NCBI GenBank assembly: GCA_025964935.1 | Contig: JAOPXW010000216.1 | Span: forward strand, 1 to 25,599 | Length of the DNA stretch: 25,599 nt | DNA from: Friedmanniella sp. | Lineage (GTDB): Bacteria > Actinomycetota > Actinomycetes > Propionibacteriales > Propionibacteriaceae | Direction: 5' to 3' | In this document: positions 6,618-14,500 of the stretch, piece after piece | Layout: each line of letters begins with the position of its first letter | Numbering within the stretch: the first letter of the stretch is position 1 | Program-made: the position numbers and the translations under genes | Notes under the pieces: generated by a model | Database searches by the model: none | The model's input: only the letters and a program-made list of their open reading frames with translations | Told to the model about the DNA's origin: nothing

Positions 6618-8552
6618 TCACGGGAAGGTGGTGACCGTGACCGGGACGTCCGGGTTGGCCTTGGAGGACGAGCCCCCGGTCTGGTTGATCACGTGGTCGA
6701 TCGACCCGGACCCGTTGACCGGGTCGAGGAAGATCGTCAGCAGGTCGTGCATCGTGACCCCGGGCGTGACCGGGACCTCGAACGAGTGGTCCTCGTGGAT
6801 GTCGACGCCCTGGTTGAAGAACGAGTAGCTCCCCAGCCCCCACGCCTCGTGGGTGGTCACCGACGGGTCGACCAGGTAGGCCACGTAACCGTTGACGCCG
6901 TGGTCGGTCCACGCCGCCTGGTTGGGCACGTCGTAGGGCAGCTCGTTCTGGAAGAACACCGTACGGCCGCGCTCGCCCCGCCAGATGACCTCGGTCTTCT
7001 GGTAGTGCTCGACGAACAGACCGGTCGCGGTGACGTCGTCCCCGTTCACGATCACGCCGGTGTCCGCGGTGTTCTGGGTCCAGCCGACGCCCTCGCCGTG
7101 GTCGGCGCGCCAGGCCCAGATGTCGTCCAGGATGACGTGGTCGCTGTTGACGACCAGGCTCACGGTGGCCTTGCCCAGGTGCGGGCCGCCGATCCGGAAG
7201 AACACGTCCTGGATGCCGGTCGGGTTGGCGGCACTGCTGCCGTGGGCGCTGTTGCCGTGCTGGTCCCCGGCCTGCCCGTTGCCGTCGTGCGACCCGGAGC
7301 CGATCTCCATCAGCACGGCGGAGTTCTTGGCGCCGGCGTCGATGGTCAGCCCGGCGACGTCGACGCCCTGGACGTCGGCGACCCGGATGGCGGTGTTGCC
7401 GTTGGTCGCCGTGAAGGTCGCGAGACCCAGCCCCAGCACCACCGTGTCGGCCCGCTTGATGTCGACGGCGCGGTCGATGTCGTAGACCCCGGGCGTGACC
7501 AGCAGGTTCTTGCCGCGGGCGAGCTCGGTGTTCAGCGTCTTGGCTGAGTCACCCGGCCGGGTGACGTAGAAGTCGGTCAGCGGGATCGAGCGCCCCGCGG
7601 TGCCGCCGTTGGTCCAGGTCGGCCCCGAGGAGCTCGTCCGGGCGGCGGGAACGAAGACGTTCCAGGCTCCGGCCGCGTCGACGTACAGGTACGGCTTCTC
7701 GCGGCTCGCCGGGGTGGTGGCCAGGGTCGTGTACGGTCCGCAGCCGCCGGCGACCGCCGGGAAGCACTGGGCCGGTGCGCCCTCGACGCCGGAGAACACC
7801 TGGTTCCAGACGCCGTTGGACCAGGAGCCGACGTGGGAGTCGCGGACGTAGAACTGCTGCTGCGAGCCGTTGATGACGGTGCCGTCCACCGAGCTGTCGG
7901 CCACGAACCCGCCGCTGGCGAAGGACGGGCCGGTGCAGTAGTCCATGAAGGTCAGGTTGCCGCCGGTGACGTGCACCCGTCGCATCGGAGCCGCCTGGGA
8001 GACGGCCCAGAAGTTGGCGGAGGCGTGGCAGCCCGCGCCGCCGGCGACGTTGATGGTGAGGTTGGAGACGCCCCGCCAGAAGTTGTTGAGTGCGATACAG
8101 CCGTTCGCGTCGCACTGGTTGTAGACGTCGACGTGACCGTTGATGGTGACGTCACCCGGCGACTTTCCGAGGCCGACCACCTCGGTGTAGTAACCGACCT
8201 CCACGATCAGCGGGGTGGCCGCGGTTCCGTAGGTGCCCGGCTTGAACAGCAGGGCGACGCGCTCGGTGCCGAACTGGTTGGCGATCTGCTGGTCGCGGAC
8301 CGCGTCGACCGCCTTCTGGATGTCGGCGACCGGCATGCTCGGGTCGAAGACCCGGACGTTGGGACCGAGGTCGGGCTGAGTCACGGCCGGGGCCTTCGGT
8401 GCCGCTTCGGCCGCGGCCAGCGGGCTGAGGGCCACCGCGCCGAGGAGAGCGACGACCGAGAGGAAGGCGAGGCTCCGGCGGTGAGGCCGCCGGGGTGGCG
8501 CCTCGGTGGGAGCGTTCCCGCGGGTGGCGCGGAGGTGGGACAGGGACTTCAA
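6618..8552 (-). CDS. Secreted beta-helix (GH55-like) protein, often mislabelled adenylyl cyclase
   Basis: Protein of 644 aa. A long basic n-region (RRPHRR) leads into a hydrophobic segment at about residues 28-46 and an Ala-rich cleavage zone, so it is exported. The mature protein shows two repeat-rich halves of parallel beta-helix type, in the style of GH55 exo-beta-1,3-glucanases and pectate-lyase superfamily proteins: the first has ALLFKPGTYG, VEVGYYTEVVGLG and VTINGHVDV; the second has KNLLVTPGVYDIDRAV, VVLGLGLATF and VNSDHVILDDIWAWRADHG. From memory, close relatives occur in Streptomyces under names such as adenylyl cyclase or coagulation factor 5/8 protein; nothing in the sequence supports a cyclase. 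Substrate unknown, probably a polysaccharide. The start is TTG at 8552, with AAAGGAG 5 nt upstream; the frame remains open to 9074, but that extension is low-complexity and lacks this signal. It converges with the GH26 gene. Confidence 0.8.
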   Translation of the reverse strand: MKSLSHLRATRGNAPTEAPPRRPHRRSLAFLSVVALLGAVALSPLAAAEAAPKAPAVTQPDLGPNVRVFDPSMPVADIQKAVDAVRDQQIANQFGTERVALLFKPGTYGTAATPLIVEVGYYTEVVGLGKSPGDVTINGHVDVYNQCDANGCIALNNFWRGVSNLTINVAGGAGCHASANFWAVSQAAPMRRVHVTGGNLTFMDYCTGPSFASGGFVADSSVDGTVINGSQQQFYVRDSHVGSWSNGVWNQVFSGVEGAPAQCFPAVAGGCGPYTTLATTPASREKPYLYVDAAGAWNVFVPAARTSSSGPTWTNGGTAGRSIPLTDFYVTRPGDSAKTLNTELARGKNLLVTPGVYDIDRAVDIKRADTVVLGLGLATFTATNGNTAIRVADVQGVDVAGLTIDAGAKNSAVLMEIGSGSHDGNGQAGDQHGNSAHGSSAANPTGIQDVFFRIGGPHLGKATVSLVVNSDHVILDDIWAWRADHGEGVGWTQNTADTGVIVNGDDVTATGLFVEHYQKTEVIWRGERGRTVFFQNELPYDVPNQAAWTDHGVNGYVAYLVDPSVTTHEAWGLGSYSFFNQGVDIHEDHSFEVPVTPGVTMHDLLTIFLDPVNGSGSIDHVINQTGGSSSKANPDVPVTVTTFP

Positions 8553-8664
8553 CGTGACTCCTTTGTCAGCGCTCTGGCCCGGCGTGCGCGCCGGGGCCGC
8601 CCCCACCGTACGGGGGCACGGCGCCGCCATCGACGTCGGCCGTCGGGCATGGGGTACTCGCGAA

Positions 8665-8693
8665 CGATCCTCGCTCGGGCCGGGTTCCGTCAA
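8665..8693 (-). promoter_or_regulatory. Possible promoter of the beta-helix protein gene
   Basis: Minus-strand TTGACG at 8688-8693 is a good -35. The -10 is weak (GGATCG with 17-nt spacing or GATCGT with 18). The leader of about 110 nt contains a GCCCCC/GGGGGC stem near 8599-8617. Confidence 0.3.
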
Positions 8694-8716
8694 GAGTTGA
8701 CCCGGACCCGGCGAGC

Positions 8717-9313
8717 CTAGACAGGGAGGTCCGCGCCGCACCTCGGACAACGGGGGCCGGCGTGCTCGTCGAGGCCGCCGCACTCCGGGCACACCCGCCC
8801 GAGCCAGCAGACGGCCTCGCCGCCCTCCACCGCGGGCGGCGGGACCTGCAGACGCGGTGGGGCGACGGAGTCCACGTCGGGGCTGGGTCCGGACACCCGA
8901 CCCAGCACGAGATCGGCCCAGTCCAGCAGCCCGGCCAGGGCGATCCCGTACGGCGGGTCGTCGGCGTAGCCGCAGAGGCGCTGACGGGCCCGACGGATCA
9001 GGGTGGCGGCGCCGGGGAGGTTGCCGCGACGCAGATGGGTCAGCCCGACCGCCAGCTGCGCGAGTCCCTGCCACAGCTCCCGCTCCTCGGGGGCGCAGGT
9101 CTTCCAGCTGGCCTCGAGGACCTCGTGCGCGTGGAAGGGCAGCCCCTGGTCCAGCAGGCTCTGGGCCTCACGCAGGGCTGGGAGCGGCGGCAGCACGAGA
9201 TCCTCGGGGACGCGGGGGTAGCCGGCGCTCCCGTGGGGCAGCGGTCGACCCAGTCGGTCCCGCGGCCGCGCGTTGACCGCCCGGCCGGCCTGGTCTCGGT
9301 CGCGGTCATCCAT
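8717..9313 (-). CDS. DUF309 protein with C-terminal zinc ribbon
   Basis: Protein of 198 aa. Residues about 45-115 match the DUF309 helical domain (PF03745), with the signature HAHEVLEASWK at 61-71 and ELWQGLAQLAVGLTHLRRGN at 79-98. The function of that family is not established. After a Pro-rich linker (150-165), C175-x2-C178 and C189-x2-C192 form a short zinc-ribbon knuckle, which may bind nucleic acid or a protein partner. I start at the ATG at 9313 because MDDRDRDQAGRAVNARPRD followed by LGRPLP looks like the usual actinobacterial N-terminus. A TTG at 9388 would add 25 residues without a well-placed Shine-Dalgarno. The gene lies 164 bp upstream of the beta-helix gene on the same strand and is divergent from the VOC gene. 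Confidence 0.8.
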   Translation of the reverse strand: MDDRDRDQAGRAVNARPRDRLGRPLPHGSAGYPRVPEDLVLPPLPALREAQSLLDQGLPFHAHEVLEASWKTCAPEERELWQGLAQLAVGLTHLRRGNLPGAATLIRRARQRLCGYADDPPYGIALAGLLDWADLVLGRVSGPSPDVDSVAPPRLQVPPPAVEGGEAVCWLGRVCPECGGLDEHAGPRCPRCGADLPV

Positions 9314-9485
9314 CGGTGGTGCCCCGTCCGCTTGCGTCGGTGAGAGAACCGGACGAGCCGTCGGGTTCTTGACCCCATCCTCCCCCAACCCCTGTCATCG
9401 ACGCCGCCGCGGGCGGAGACCCGCGCACCGCCGCACGGGGGGCAGTGGCGGTACGGCAGTCTGAGGCCAGCAGAAGGAGAATCCC

Positions 9486-9881
9486 ATGGACATGAAGCTC
9501 GAGCTCATCCCCGTCCCCGTCAGTGACGTCGACCGCGCCAAGGCGTTCTACACCGAGAAGCTGGGCTTCGCCCTCGACGTCGACGTGACGCCCACGCCGG
9601 GGATGCGGGTCGTGCAGCTCACCCCACCCGGGTCGGGCTGTTCCATCATGATCGGCACCGGCATGGGCGAGCTGACCGACCGGACCCCCGGAACGGTCAA
9701 GGGCCTGCACCTGGTCGTGGCCGACATCGCCGCGGCCCGGGCCGAGCTGGTCGAGCGCGGGGTGGAGATCGAGGAGGTCACCGACGTCGGGGGCGGGGTG
9801 CTCTACGCCTGGTTCGGCGACCCGGACGGGAACACGCTGGCGCTGCAGGAGATGCCCTGGCGGAAGGGCGACAGCTTCTGA
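9486..9881 (+). CDS. VOC (glyoxalase/dioxygenase superfamily) protein
   Basis: Protein of 131 aa with a single vicinal-oxygen-chelate fold of two beta-alpha-beta-beta-beta modules (PF00903-like). Visible family landmarks are VSDVDRAKAFYTEKLGF at residues 13-29, GLHLVVADIAAARAEL in the second module, and the closing FGDPDGNTLALQE, whose Glu is the usual metal ligand position. Members include glyoxalase I-like enzymes, antibiotic-binding proteins and dioxygenases; this short form is usually of unknown substrate. The ATG is preceded by AGAAGGAG about 5 nt upstream, so translation should be strong. The broken hydrolase gene follows after 67 bp on the same strand. Confidence 0.88.
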   Translation: MDMKLELIPVPVSDVDRAKAFYTEKLGFALDVDVTPTPGMRVVQLTPPGSGCSIMIGTGMGELTDRTPGTVKGLHLVVADIAAARAELVERGVEIEEVTDVGGGVLYAWFGDPDGNTLALQEMPWRKGDSF

Positions 9882-9948
9882 GGGAGGTCCACTCCCCCGG
9901 TTTCTACGGGCTGTTGTCGCACGTGCCGTCGCGCGGTTGACTGACGGC

Positions 9949-10610
9949 ATGGAGGCCCGGGTCGGCGAGGTGGCGATGCACTTCGTCGAGCACGGCGCCG
10001 GTACGGCCGCCCCCGAGACTCTGCTCAGCGCCGACGACGTGCTCGACACGCTGCTCGCCTTCGCCGACCACGTCACCAGCGGGGCTGCGTACCGGCTGGT
10101 GGGCCACCCGGCGGGCGGGTCCTACGCCCAGGCCATGGCCGCGAGACGGCCCCACCGGGTCGCCGGTCTGGCGCTGATCTGTCCCCTGCTGCCTGGACTG
10201 CGCGAGGTCCCCGCCCACCAGGTGGTCGTCGGGGCCGGGGCCGAACTCGGCGACAGTGCGTTCCGTGCGTACTTCGGTCGCCACACCCCGGAGATGCTGG
10301 AGCGGTACGAACGCTACGTCGCCCCGGCGGCGGCGCTGGTCGACGAGGCCGCCCTGCAGCGTCTCGGCGAGCATTGGGAGCTGTCGTCGGATGGCGAGGG
10401 CTCCTACCCCGGACCCACGCTGATCGCCGCGGGAAGGCTGGACGCCACGGTCGGCTACGCCGCGGCTATCGAGGCGGCTGCGGGCCATCCCACGCCACGC
10501 TCGCGGTGCTGGACGACGCCGGGCAGGCCCTGCCCCACGAGGAGCTCGAGCTGCTGCGGGCGCTGCTGGGGGACTGGTGGGCACGGGTCGAGCGCTCGGC
10601 TCCGTCGTGA
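9949..10610 (+). pseudogene. Broken alpha/beta hydrolase gene (deletion, Ser-to-Pro nucleophile, frameshift)
   Basis: The reading frame begins like an alpha/beta hydrolase (MEARVGEVAMHFVEHGAGT). It then jumps directly to the SADDVLDTLLAFADHV segment, missing the roughly 45 residues that normally carry the HG oxyanion motif and the first half of the core. The nucleophile elbow, expected as GHSAGG, reads GHPAGG: codon 10108-10110 is CCG, one base from TCG. The middle is well preserved (AQAMAARRP, ALICPLLPGLREVPAH, MLERYERYVAPAAALVDEAAL, GPTLIAAGRLDATVGYAAA). Near 10480-10492 the frame shifts: the true C-terminus (ATLAVLDDAGQALPHEELEL and on to a TGA at 10608-10610) is read in another frame. Three independent lesions make a non-functional relic very likely. 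A TTG at 9937 could add four residues. Confidence 0.85.
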
Positions 10611-10702
10611 CGCAGGGACCTGGGTGTGACGCACGACCTTTGTCTTGATCACCGGGGCAGGACCAGCCGGCAGGGCCGGCAGAAAGAGAGAAGGGGATGG
10701 CG

Positions 10703-10999
10703 ATGTTCGCGGTCATCGGGGAATGGCGGATGGACCCGGCCCGAGGCGGCGACCAGGCGGCAGGACTGGAGGGGATCGTCGCCGGGGTCAGCCAGCTGCC
10801 GGGCCTGGTGGCGGGTTACTGGACAGGTGCCGGTGGCGAGCGCGTCTCCCGCACCTTCATCGTGTTCGAGGACCGCGCCGGGGCGGACCGATTCGCGACC
10901 GCGGTGCGCGGCAACCTGCACAACCAGTTGGAAGCTGGCGTGGAGAACCTCAGCCTGGTTGTCGCGGAGGTGGTGGCCCACGCAGACCCCGCCCGGTGA
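10703..10999 (+). CDS. Small ABM-like (dimeric alpha-beta barrel) protein
   Basis: Protein of 98 aa that looks like a member of the antibiotic-biosynthesis-monooxygenase-like / dimeric alpha-beta barrel group. MFAVIGEWRMDPA is the first strand, GLEGIVAGVSQLPGLVAGYWTG the helix and second strand, then RTFIVFEDRAGADRFATAV and a closing strand (NLSLVVAEVVAHA). Such proteins may be heme or small-molecule binding; no catalytic residues are evident, so function is open. Two in-frame ATGs exist. I prefer 10703, because GAAGGGG ends 6 nt before it, whereas the ATG at 10697 directly abuts that sequence. The stretch between this gene and the tRNA (11000-11243) has no convincing gene; it holds an ACGCCGC/GCGGCGT inverted repeat near 11100-11133. 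Confidence 0.75.
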   Translation: MFAVIGEWRMDPARGGDQAAGLEGIVAGVSQLPGLVAGYWTGAGGERVSRTFIVFEDRAGADRFATAVRGNLHNQLEAGVENLSLVVAEVVAHADPAR

Positions 11000-11243
11000 C
11001 GGCCGACCGAGGAGCTCAACCCGCGTTGGTCGCATCTCGGAGGCAGGCTCGACGCCGCATGAACAAACGCCGCTTCACATCGAACCGCGATCACAGAGGA
11101 CGCCGCGGCGGGCGAGCGCCAAATCTGCGGCGTTGATGATTGGTTGCACTTCCTCGTGGCGGGGGGTCTGAGGCCCTGTTCCCGATGCTGAAGTGGGTGG
11201 GCTGAGATTTTCCGCCAAGTGGCCGTTGACGAGGTGAAACGGG

Positions 11244-11319
11244 TGGCGCCCCCAGCAGGATTCGAACCTGCGACACAAGGTTTAGGAAACCTATGCTATA
11301 TCCCCTGAGCTATGGGGGC
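11244..11319 (-). tRNA. tRNA-Arg (anticodon CCU)
   Basis: This 76-nt gene includes an encoded CCA (11244-11246). The acceptor arms GCCCCCA (11313-11319) and TGGGGGC (11248-11254) pair perfectly. The T arm is GCAGG-TTCGAAT-CCTGC. The anticodon loop TTCCTAA places CCT at 11284-11286, reading the AGG codon. Two helices are imperfect: the fourth D-stem pair is C-T, and pair 27-43 is T-T. A TACCCT box at 11329-11334 could be its -10. The 5' end is divergent from the nucleoside hydrolase gene. Confidence 0.95.
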
Positions 11320-11365
11320 CGGTCACACAGGGTAGCCGCTCGGAGCGTCTGGGAGCATGTCGCGC

Positions 11366-12322
11366 ATGGTCACGCGCATCCTGCTCGACGTCGACACCGG
11401 GACCGACGACGCCCTGGCCCTGCTGTACGCGGTGGCGCACCCCGACCTGGAGGTGCTCGGCATCTCCTGCGTGGCGGGCAACTCGGGTCTCGACCAGGTG
11501 GTCCTCAACACCCTCAAGGTGCTCGACGCGGCCGGCGCGGGTGACATCCCGGTCGCCGCCGGAGCCAGCCGCCCACTGATCGAGCGGGCCCGGCCGGAGG
11601 GCCAGTTCCACGGCGCGGACGGGCTCGGTGGCATCCCGCTGCCGGAACCACGACGTACGCGGTCCGGCCTCCCGGCGGTCGAGATGCTGCGGCAGCAGAT
11701 CCTGGGCTCCCCGGAGCCGGTCACCCTGGTCGCCTTGGCCCCGCAGACCAACGTGGCCCTGCTCCTCGCCCAGCACCCCGATGTGGCCGCCAACCTGGCC
11801 CGGATCGTCTTCATGGGCGGCTCAGCCGCGGGCGGGAACGTCACCGCCGTGGCCGAGTTCAACGTCTGGCAGGACCCCGAAGCCGCGACCGCCGTGGTCG
11901 AGTCGGGCATCCCCACCACCATGTACGGCCTGGACGTCTTCAACCGCCTGACGGTCGACGAGCCGACCGCGAATCGGTTCCGCAACGCGGAGCACCCCGC
12001 CGTACGCCTGGCCGGGGAACTCCTGCACCGCCGCGGGGCCCGTTCGGACGGCTCAGCCCAGCACTACCTGGGGCTGATCGGCGACCCGGGCGCTCTGGTC
12101 TGGCTCACCAACCCCGAGCTGTTCACCACCGCGACCCACCCCGTACGGGTCAACCTGGCCGGGATCGGCCGCGGGCAGACCATCGTGGACCGGCGTTCGC
12201 ACCTACAGGACTCCGAGGCCCTGGGCCTGGACCCCTGGCCGGAGCTGGAGGTCGCCCTGGATCTCGACGTGGCGGCCGCAGCCGCGGACTTCACCCGGAC
12301 CGTCGACCGCTACACCGGCTGA
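11366..12322 (+). CDS. Nucleoside hydrolase (IunH-like)
   Basis: Protein of 318 aa of the inosine-uridine-preferring nucleoside hydrolase family (PF01156), cytosolic, splitting ribonucleosides into base and ribose for salvage. The N-terminal calcium site DVDTGTDDALAL (D8, D10, D14, D15) is intact, as are the MGG motif and the AEFNVWQDPEAA block with the ribose-binding Glu and Asn. In the C-terminal part the usual HD pair is replaced: the corresponding segment reads IGDPGALVWL, so the calcium-binding Asp remains but the catalytic His is Gly. Either leaving-group activation is different or the substrate is unusual. Start: ATG at 11366, 10 nt after GGGAG; the ATG at 11357 lies only 1 nt from it. 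The gene converges with thioredoxin, 19 bp apart. Confidence 0.88.
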   Translation: MVTRILLDVDTGTDDALALLYAVAHPDLEVLGISCVAGNSGLDQVVLNTLKVLDAAGAGDIPVAAGASRPLIERARPEGQFHGADGLGGIPLPEPRRTRSGLPAVEMLRQQILGSPEPVTLVALAPQTNVALLLAQHPDVAANLARIVFMGGSAAGGNVTAVAEFNVWQDPEAATAVVESGIPTTMYGLDVFNRLTVDEPTANRFRNAEHPAVRLAGELLHRRGARSDGSAQHYLGLIGDPGALVWLTNPELFTTATHPVRVNLAGIGRGQTIVDRRSHLQDSEALGLDPWPELEVALDLDVAAAAADFTRTVDRYTG

Positions 12323-12341
12323 GCCTCAGCGCCGTCGCGCC

Positions 12342-12728
12342 TCAGGCGTGGTCGTGACCCTCGTGCTCGGCCTTCAGCTTGGCGACCTGGGCGTGGACCT
12401 CGTCCATGTCCAGACCCTTGACGGCCTCGACGACCTCGAGCAGTGCCGGGCCCGGAAGGGCGCCGGCCTGGTTGAAGACGAGCACACCCTCCCGGAAGGC
12501 CATCAGCGTCGGGATGCCCTCGATGCCGAGCTGCCCGGAGAGCTGCTGGTTGGCGTCGGTGTCGAGCTTGGCGAAGACGATGTCGTCGAACTGCTCCGAG
12601 GTCTTCTCGTAGATCGGGCCGAAGCGCTTGCACGGACCACACCACTCGGCCCAGAAGTCCACCAGCACGATGTCGTTGTCGCTGATGGTCTTCTCGAAGG
12701 TGTCGCCACTGATGTCGATCGTCGACAT
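12342..12728 (-). CDS. trxA: Thioredoxin
   Basis: Protein of 128 aa with a classical thioredoxin fold: DFWAEWCGPCK at residues 24-34 with redox cysteines C30 and C33, cis-proline P73 in GIPTL, and the FAKLDTDAN strand. It reduces protein disulfides in the cytoplasm using thioredoxin reductase. The C-terminus is longer than minimal TrxA by a helical tail ending HEGHDHA. The ATG has AGGAGA 7 nt upstream. The leader carries a GGAAT-N18-GTT promoter typical of the oxidative and disulfide-stress sigma factor SigR/SigH, which in Streptomyces and mycobacteria controls thioredoxin genes. No thioredoxin reductase gene is in the window. Confidence 0.95.
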   Translation of the reverse strand: MSTIDISGDTFEKTISDNDIVLVDFWAEWCGPCKRFGPIYEKTSEQFDDIVFAKLDTDANQQLSGQLGIEGIPTLMAFREGVLVFNQAGALPGPALLEVVEAVKGLDMDEVHAQVAKLKAEHEGHDHA

Positions 12729-12782
12729 GGTCAGATCTCCTGTCACATTTGGTGGCCCGGCCTTCCGACCGGACATCCGCAT

Positions 12783-12808
12783 AACCCTCCCGTGCGCGCG
12801 ACTATTCC
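12783..12808 (-). promoter_or_regulatory. SigR/SigH-type promoter upstream of thioredoxin
   Basis: On the minus strand GGAAT (12804-12808) and GTT (12783-12785) are separated by 18 nt, the disulfide-stress sigma factor pattern (GGAAT, 17-20 nt spacer, GTT). It lies about 55 nt upstream of the start codon and just after the stop codon of the methyltransferase gene, so thioredoxin can be induced separately. Confidence 0.7.
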
Positions 12809-12814
12809 AGTCCG

Positions 12815-13591
12815 CTACTTGATGGCGACCAGCCGGCGCATCGGAATGGCGATCTCGACCGGTCCGTGGCGCTGGACGCGAGCCTCCAGATATTCGATGG
12901 CCGCCTCGACCCGCGACCAGCGGGTGGTGGGCAGATACAGCGACCGCAGCATGGTCTCCGCGTCGACCCGCCCCTCGATCCGGAAGTGGTACAGCTCGCG
13001 GGCGTCCTCGACCCGCTTCAGCCCGTGGTGCTGCAGCGTCTTGGTGAACCCGGCCAGCTCCACCGGCCCCGGGAACTGGGGTCGCGTGCGCAGCCGGGCG
13101 TTGACCTGGGTCAGCAGCTCGACGTCGCGGGGCCACAGCGGCCGCAGGGCCGGCGCGATCGCGGCCAGCACTCCCCCGGGCCGCAGCACCCGGGCCACCT
13201 CGGCCAGCACCTCGCCCAGCGGCTGCGCCACGACCAGCCCCAGCGAGCTCGTGACCACCTCGACGGAGGCGTCCCGCACGGGCAGCCGCAGCGCGTCGGC
13301 CCGCACCCAGGGTCCGGAGGACCGCTGCGCGGCCAGGGCCAGCTCGCCGGCGGACAGGTCGAGGCCGATCACGGTACGGCCGGGCTGGGCGAGCTCGCGC
13401 GACATCGGTCCCGACCCGCAGGCCAGGTCCAGCACGACGGTGGCGGAGACCGACACCGCGCGCGCCAGCCAGCGGTACGGCGAGTGGTCGCCACCGACCG
13501 CCCGGGACAGCACGGCCTCGGCCGCCCCCGCCCGCTCGGCGTGGAACTGCTCCAGGTAGGCGGCCCAGTCGACCCCGTCGTCCTTGCTCAC
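12815..13591 (-). CDS. Class I SAM-dependent methyltransferase
   Basis: Protein of 258 aa with a Rossmann-type methyltransferase domain (PF08241-like). The SAM-binding motif I VLDLACGSGPMS covers residues 53-64, motif II is GLDLS, acidic motif WVRADALRLP follows, and VARVLRPGGVLAAIAP is the post-motif region. It resembles the UbiE/small-molecule methyltransferase family; the methyl acceptor is unknown. The C-terminal third (RVEDARELYHFRIEG and on) is a variable substrate-binding part. The start is GTG at 13591, with GGAGG 7 nt upstream. It lies 86 bp upstream of thioredoxin on the same strand, so read-through is possible, although thioredoxin has its own stress promoter. Confidence 0.88.
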   Translation of the reverse strand: MSKDDGVDWAAYLEQFHAERAGAAEAVLSRAVGGDHSPYRWLARAVSVSATVVLDLACGSGPMSRELAQPGRTVIGLDLSAGELALAAQRSSGPWVRADALRLPVRDASVEVVTSSLGLVVAQPLGEVLAEVARVLRPGGVLAAIAPALRPLWPRDVELLTQVNARLRTRPQFPGPVELAGFTKTLQHHGLKRVEDARELYHFRIEGRVDAETMLRSLYLPTTRWSRVEAAIEYLEARVQRHGPVEIAIPMRRLVAIK

Positions 13592-13729
13592 CTCGCCACC
13601 TCCGGCCTCGGCGGCACCGTCTTGCGCCGACGCCTCATCATGGCCGATCCGCGTACGCCGCGGGGCGGGCCCGCCGGTGCGAAGGACGGCGAGCCGTCCC
13701 GACCCCGTACTCGAGGGGCCGGCCGGGCC

Positions 13730-14425
13730 TCAGGCGCGGGAGACGAACAGGTGGGTGGAGGCCTCGCGGTCGATCTCGCAGCCGGGCGACCCCTCGGCGG
13801 TCAGCCGGACCCCCAGGCCGCCGAGCTCGGCGCTCACCTCGGCGCCGGGACGGATGCCGGCGACCCGCAGGGTGCCCATCATCTCGACGTCCTTCTGGAT
13901 CTCCTCGCTCATCCGCTCGATCACCACACGGGTGGGCGCGGACCCGCCCTTGACCACGTCCTGCAGCTGCTCGTTGCCGGACCGGAAGGTGGCCGGGGTC
14001 TCGGCGACCCCCAGCTCGGCCAACCCCGGGATCGGGTTGCCGTACGGGGAGACGGTGGGGCTGTCCAGCAGCTCGACCAGCCGCCGCTCCACGTCCTCGG
14101 AGATGACGTGCTCCCAGCGACAGGCCTCCTCGTGCACCTTCTCCCAGTCCAGCCCGATCACGTCGATCAGCAGCCGCTCGGCCAGCCGGTGCTTGCGCAT
14201 CACCCGGGTGGCCCGGATCCGGCCCTCGTCGGTGAGCTCGAGGTGCCGGTCGCCCTGGACCCGCACCAACAGGTCGCGCTCCATCCGGGCGACGGTCTGG
14301 GAGACGGTCGGCCCGCTCTGGTGCAGCCGCTCGGCGATCCGGGCCCGGAGGGGGACGATGCCCTCCTCCTCCAGCTCGTAGATCGTCCGGAGGTACATCT
14401 CGGTCGTGTCGATGAGGTCGCTCAC
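13730..14425 (-). CDS. ideR: IdeR/DtxR-family iron-dependent transcriptional repressor
   Basis: Protein of 231 aa, the full length of DtxR/IdeR: winged helix (1-70), dimerisation domain (75-140) and C-terminal SH3-like domain (about 150-231). Metal ligands fall exactly at the DtxR numbering: M10, C102, E105 and H106 for the primary site; H79, E83 and H98 for the ancillary site. It is expected to bind iron-box operators when loaded with Fe(II), controlling siderophore and iron storage genes; none of those genes is in the window. The start is GTG at 14425, with GGGGAGA 8 nt upstream. A longer open frame runs far upstream but is antisense to photolyase and is not real. It is divergent from the photolyase gene by 75 bp. 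Confidence 0.93.
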   Translation of the reverse strand: MSDLIDTTEMYLRTIYELEEEGIVPLRARIAERLHQSGPTVSQTVARMERDLLVRVQGDRHLELTDEGRIRATRVMRKHRLAERLLIDVIGLDWEKVHEEACRWEHVISEDVERRLVELLDSPTVSPYGNPIPGLAELGVAETPATFRSGNEQLQDVVKGGSAPTRVVIERMSEEIQKDVEMMGTLRVAGIRPGAEVSAELGGLGVRLTAEGSPGCEIDREASTHLFVSRA

Positions 14426-14500
14426 CCCGACATTCTCCCCTAGGTGACCGCCGACCCCGCCCGCGCCGCCACCGTCGGCCGCGCCAGGCAGGATAGAGCG

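Noticed and set aside
14426..14500. Possible iron box between ideR and phr
   Set aside because: Only a CCTAGGTGA fragment is seen; no 19-bp palindrome of the TTAGGTTAGCCTAACCTAA type.
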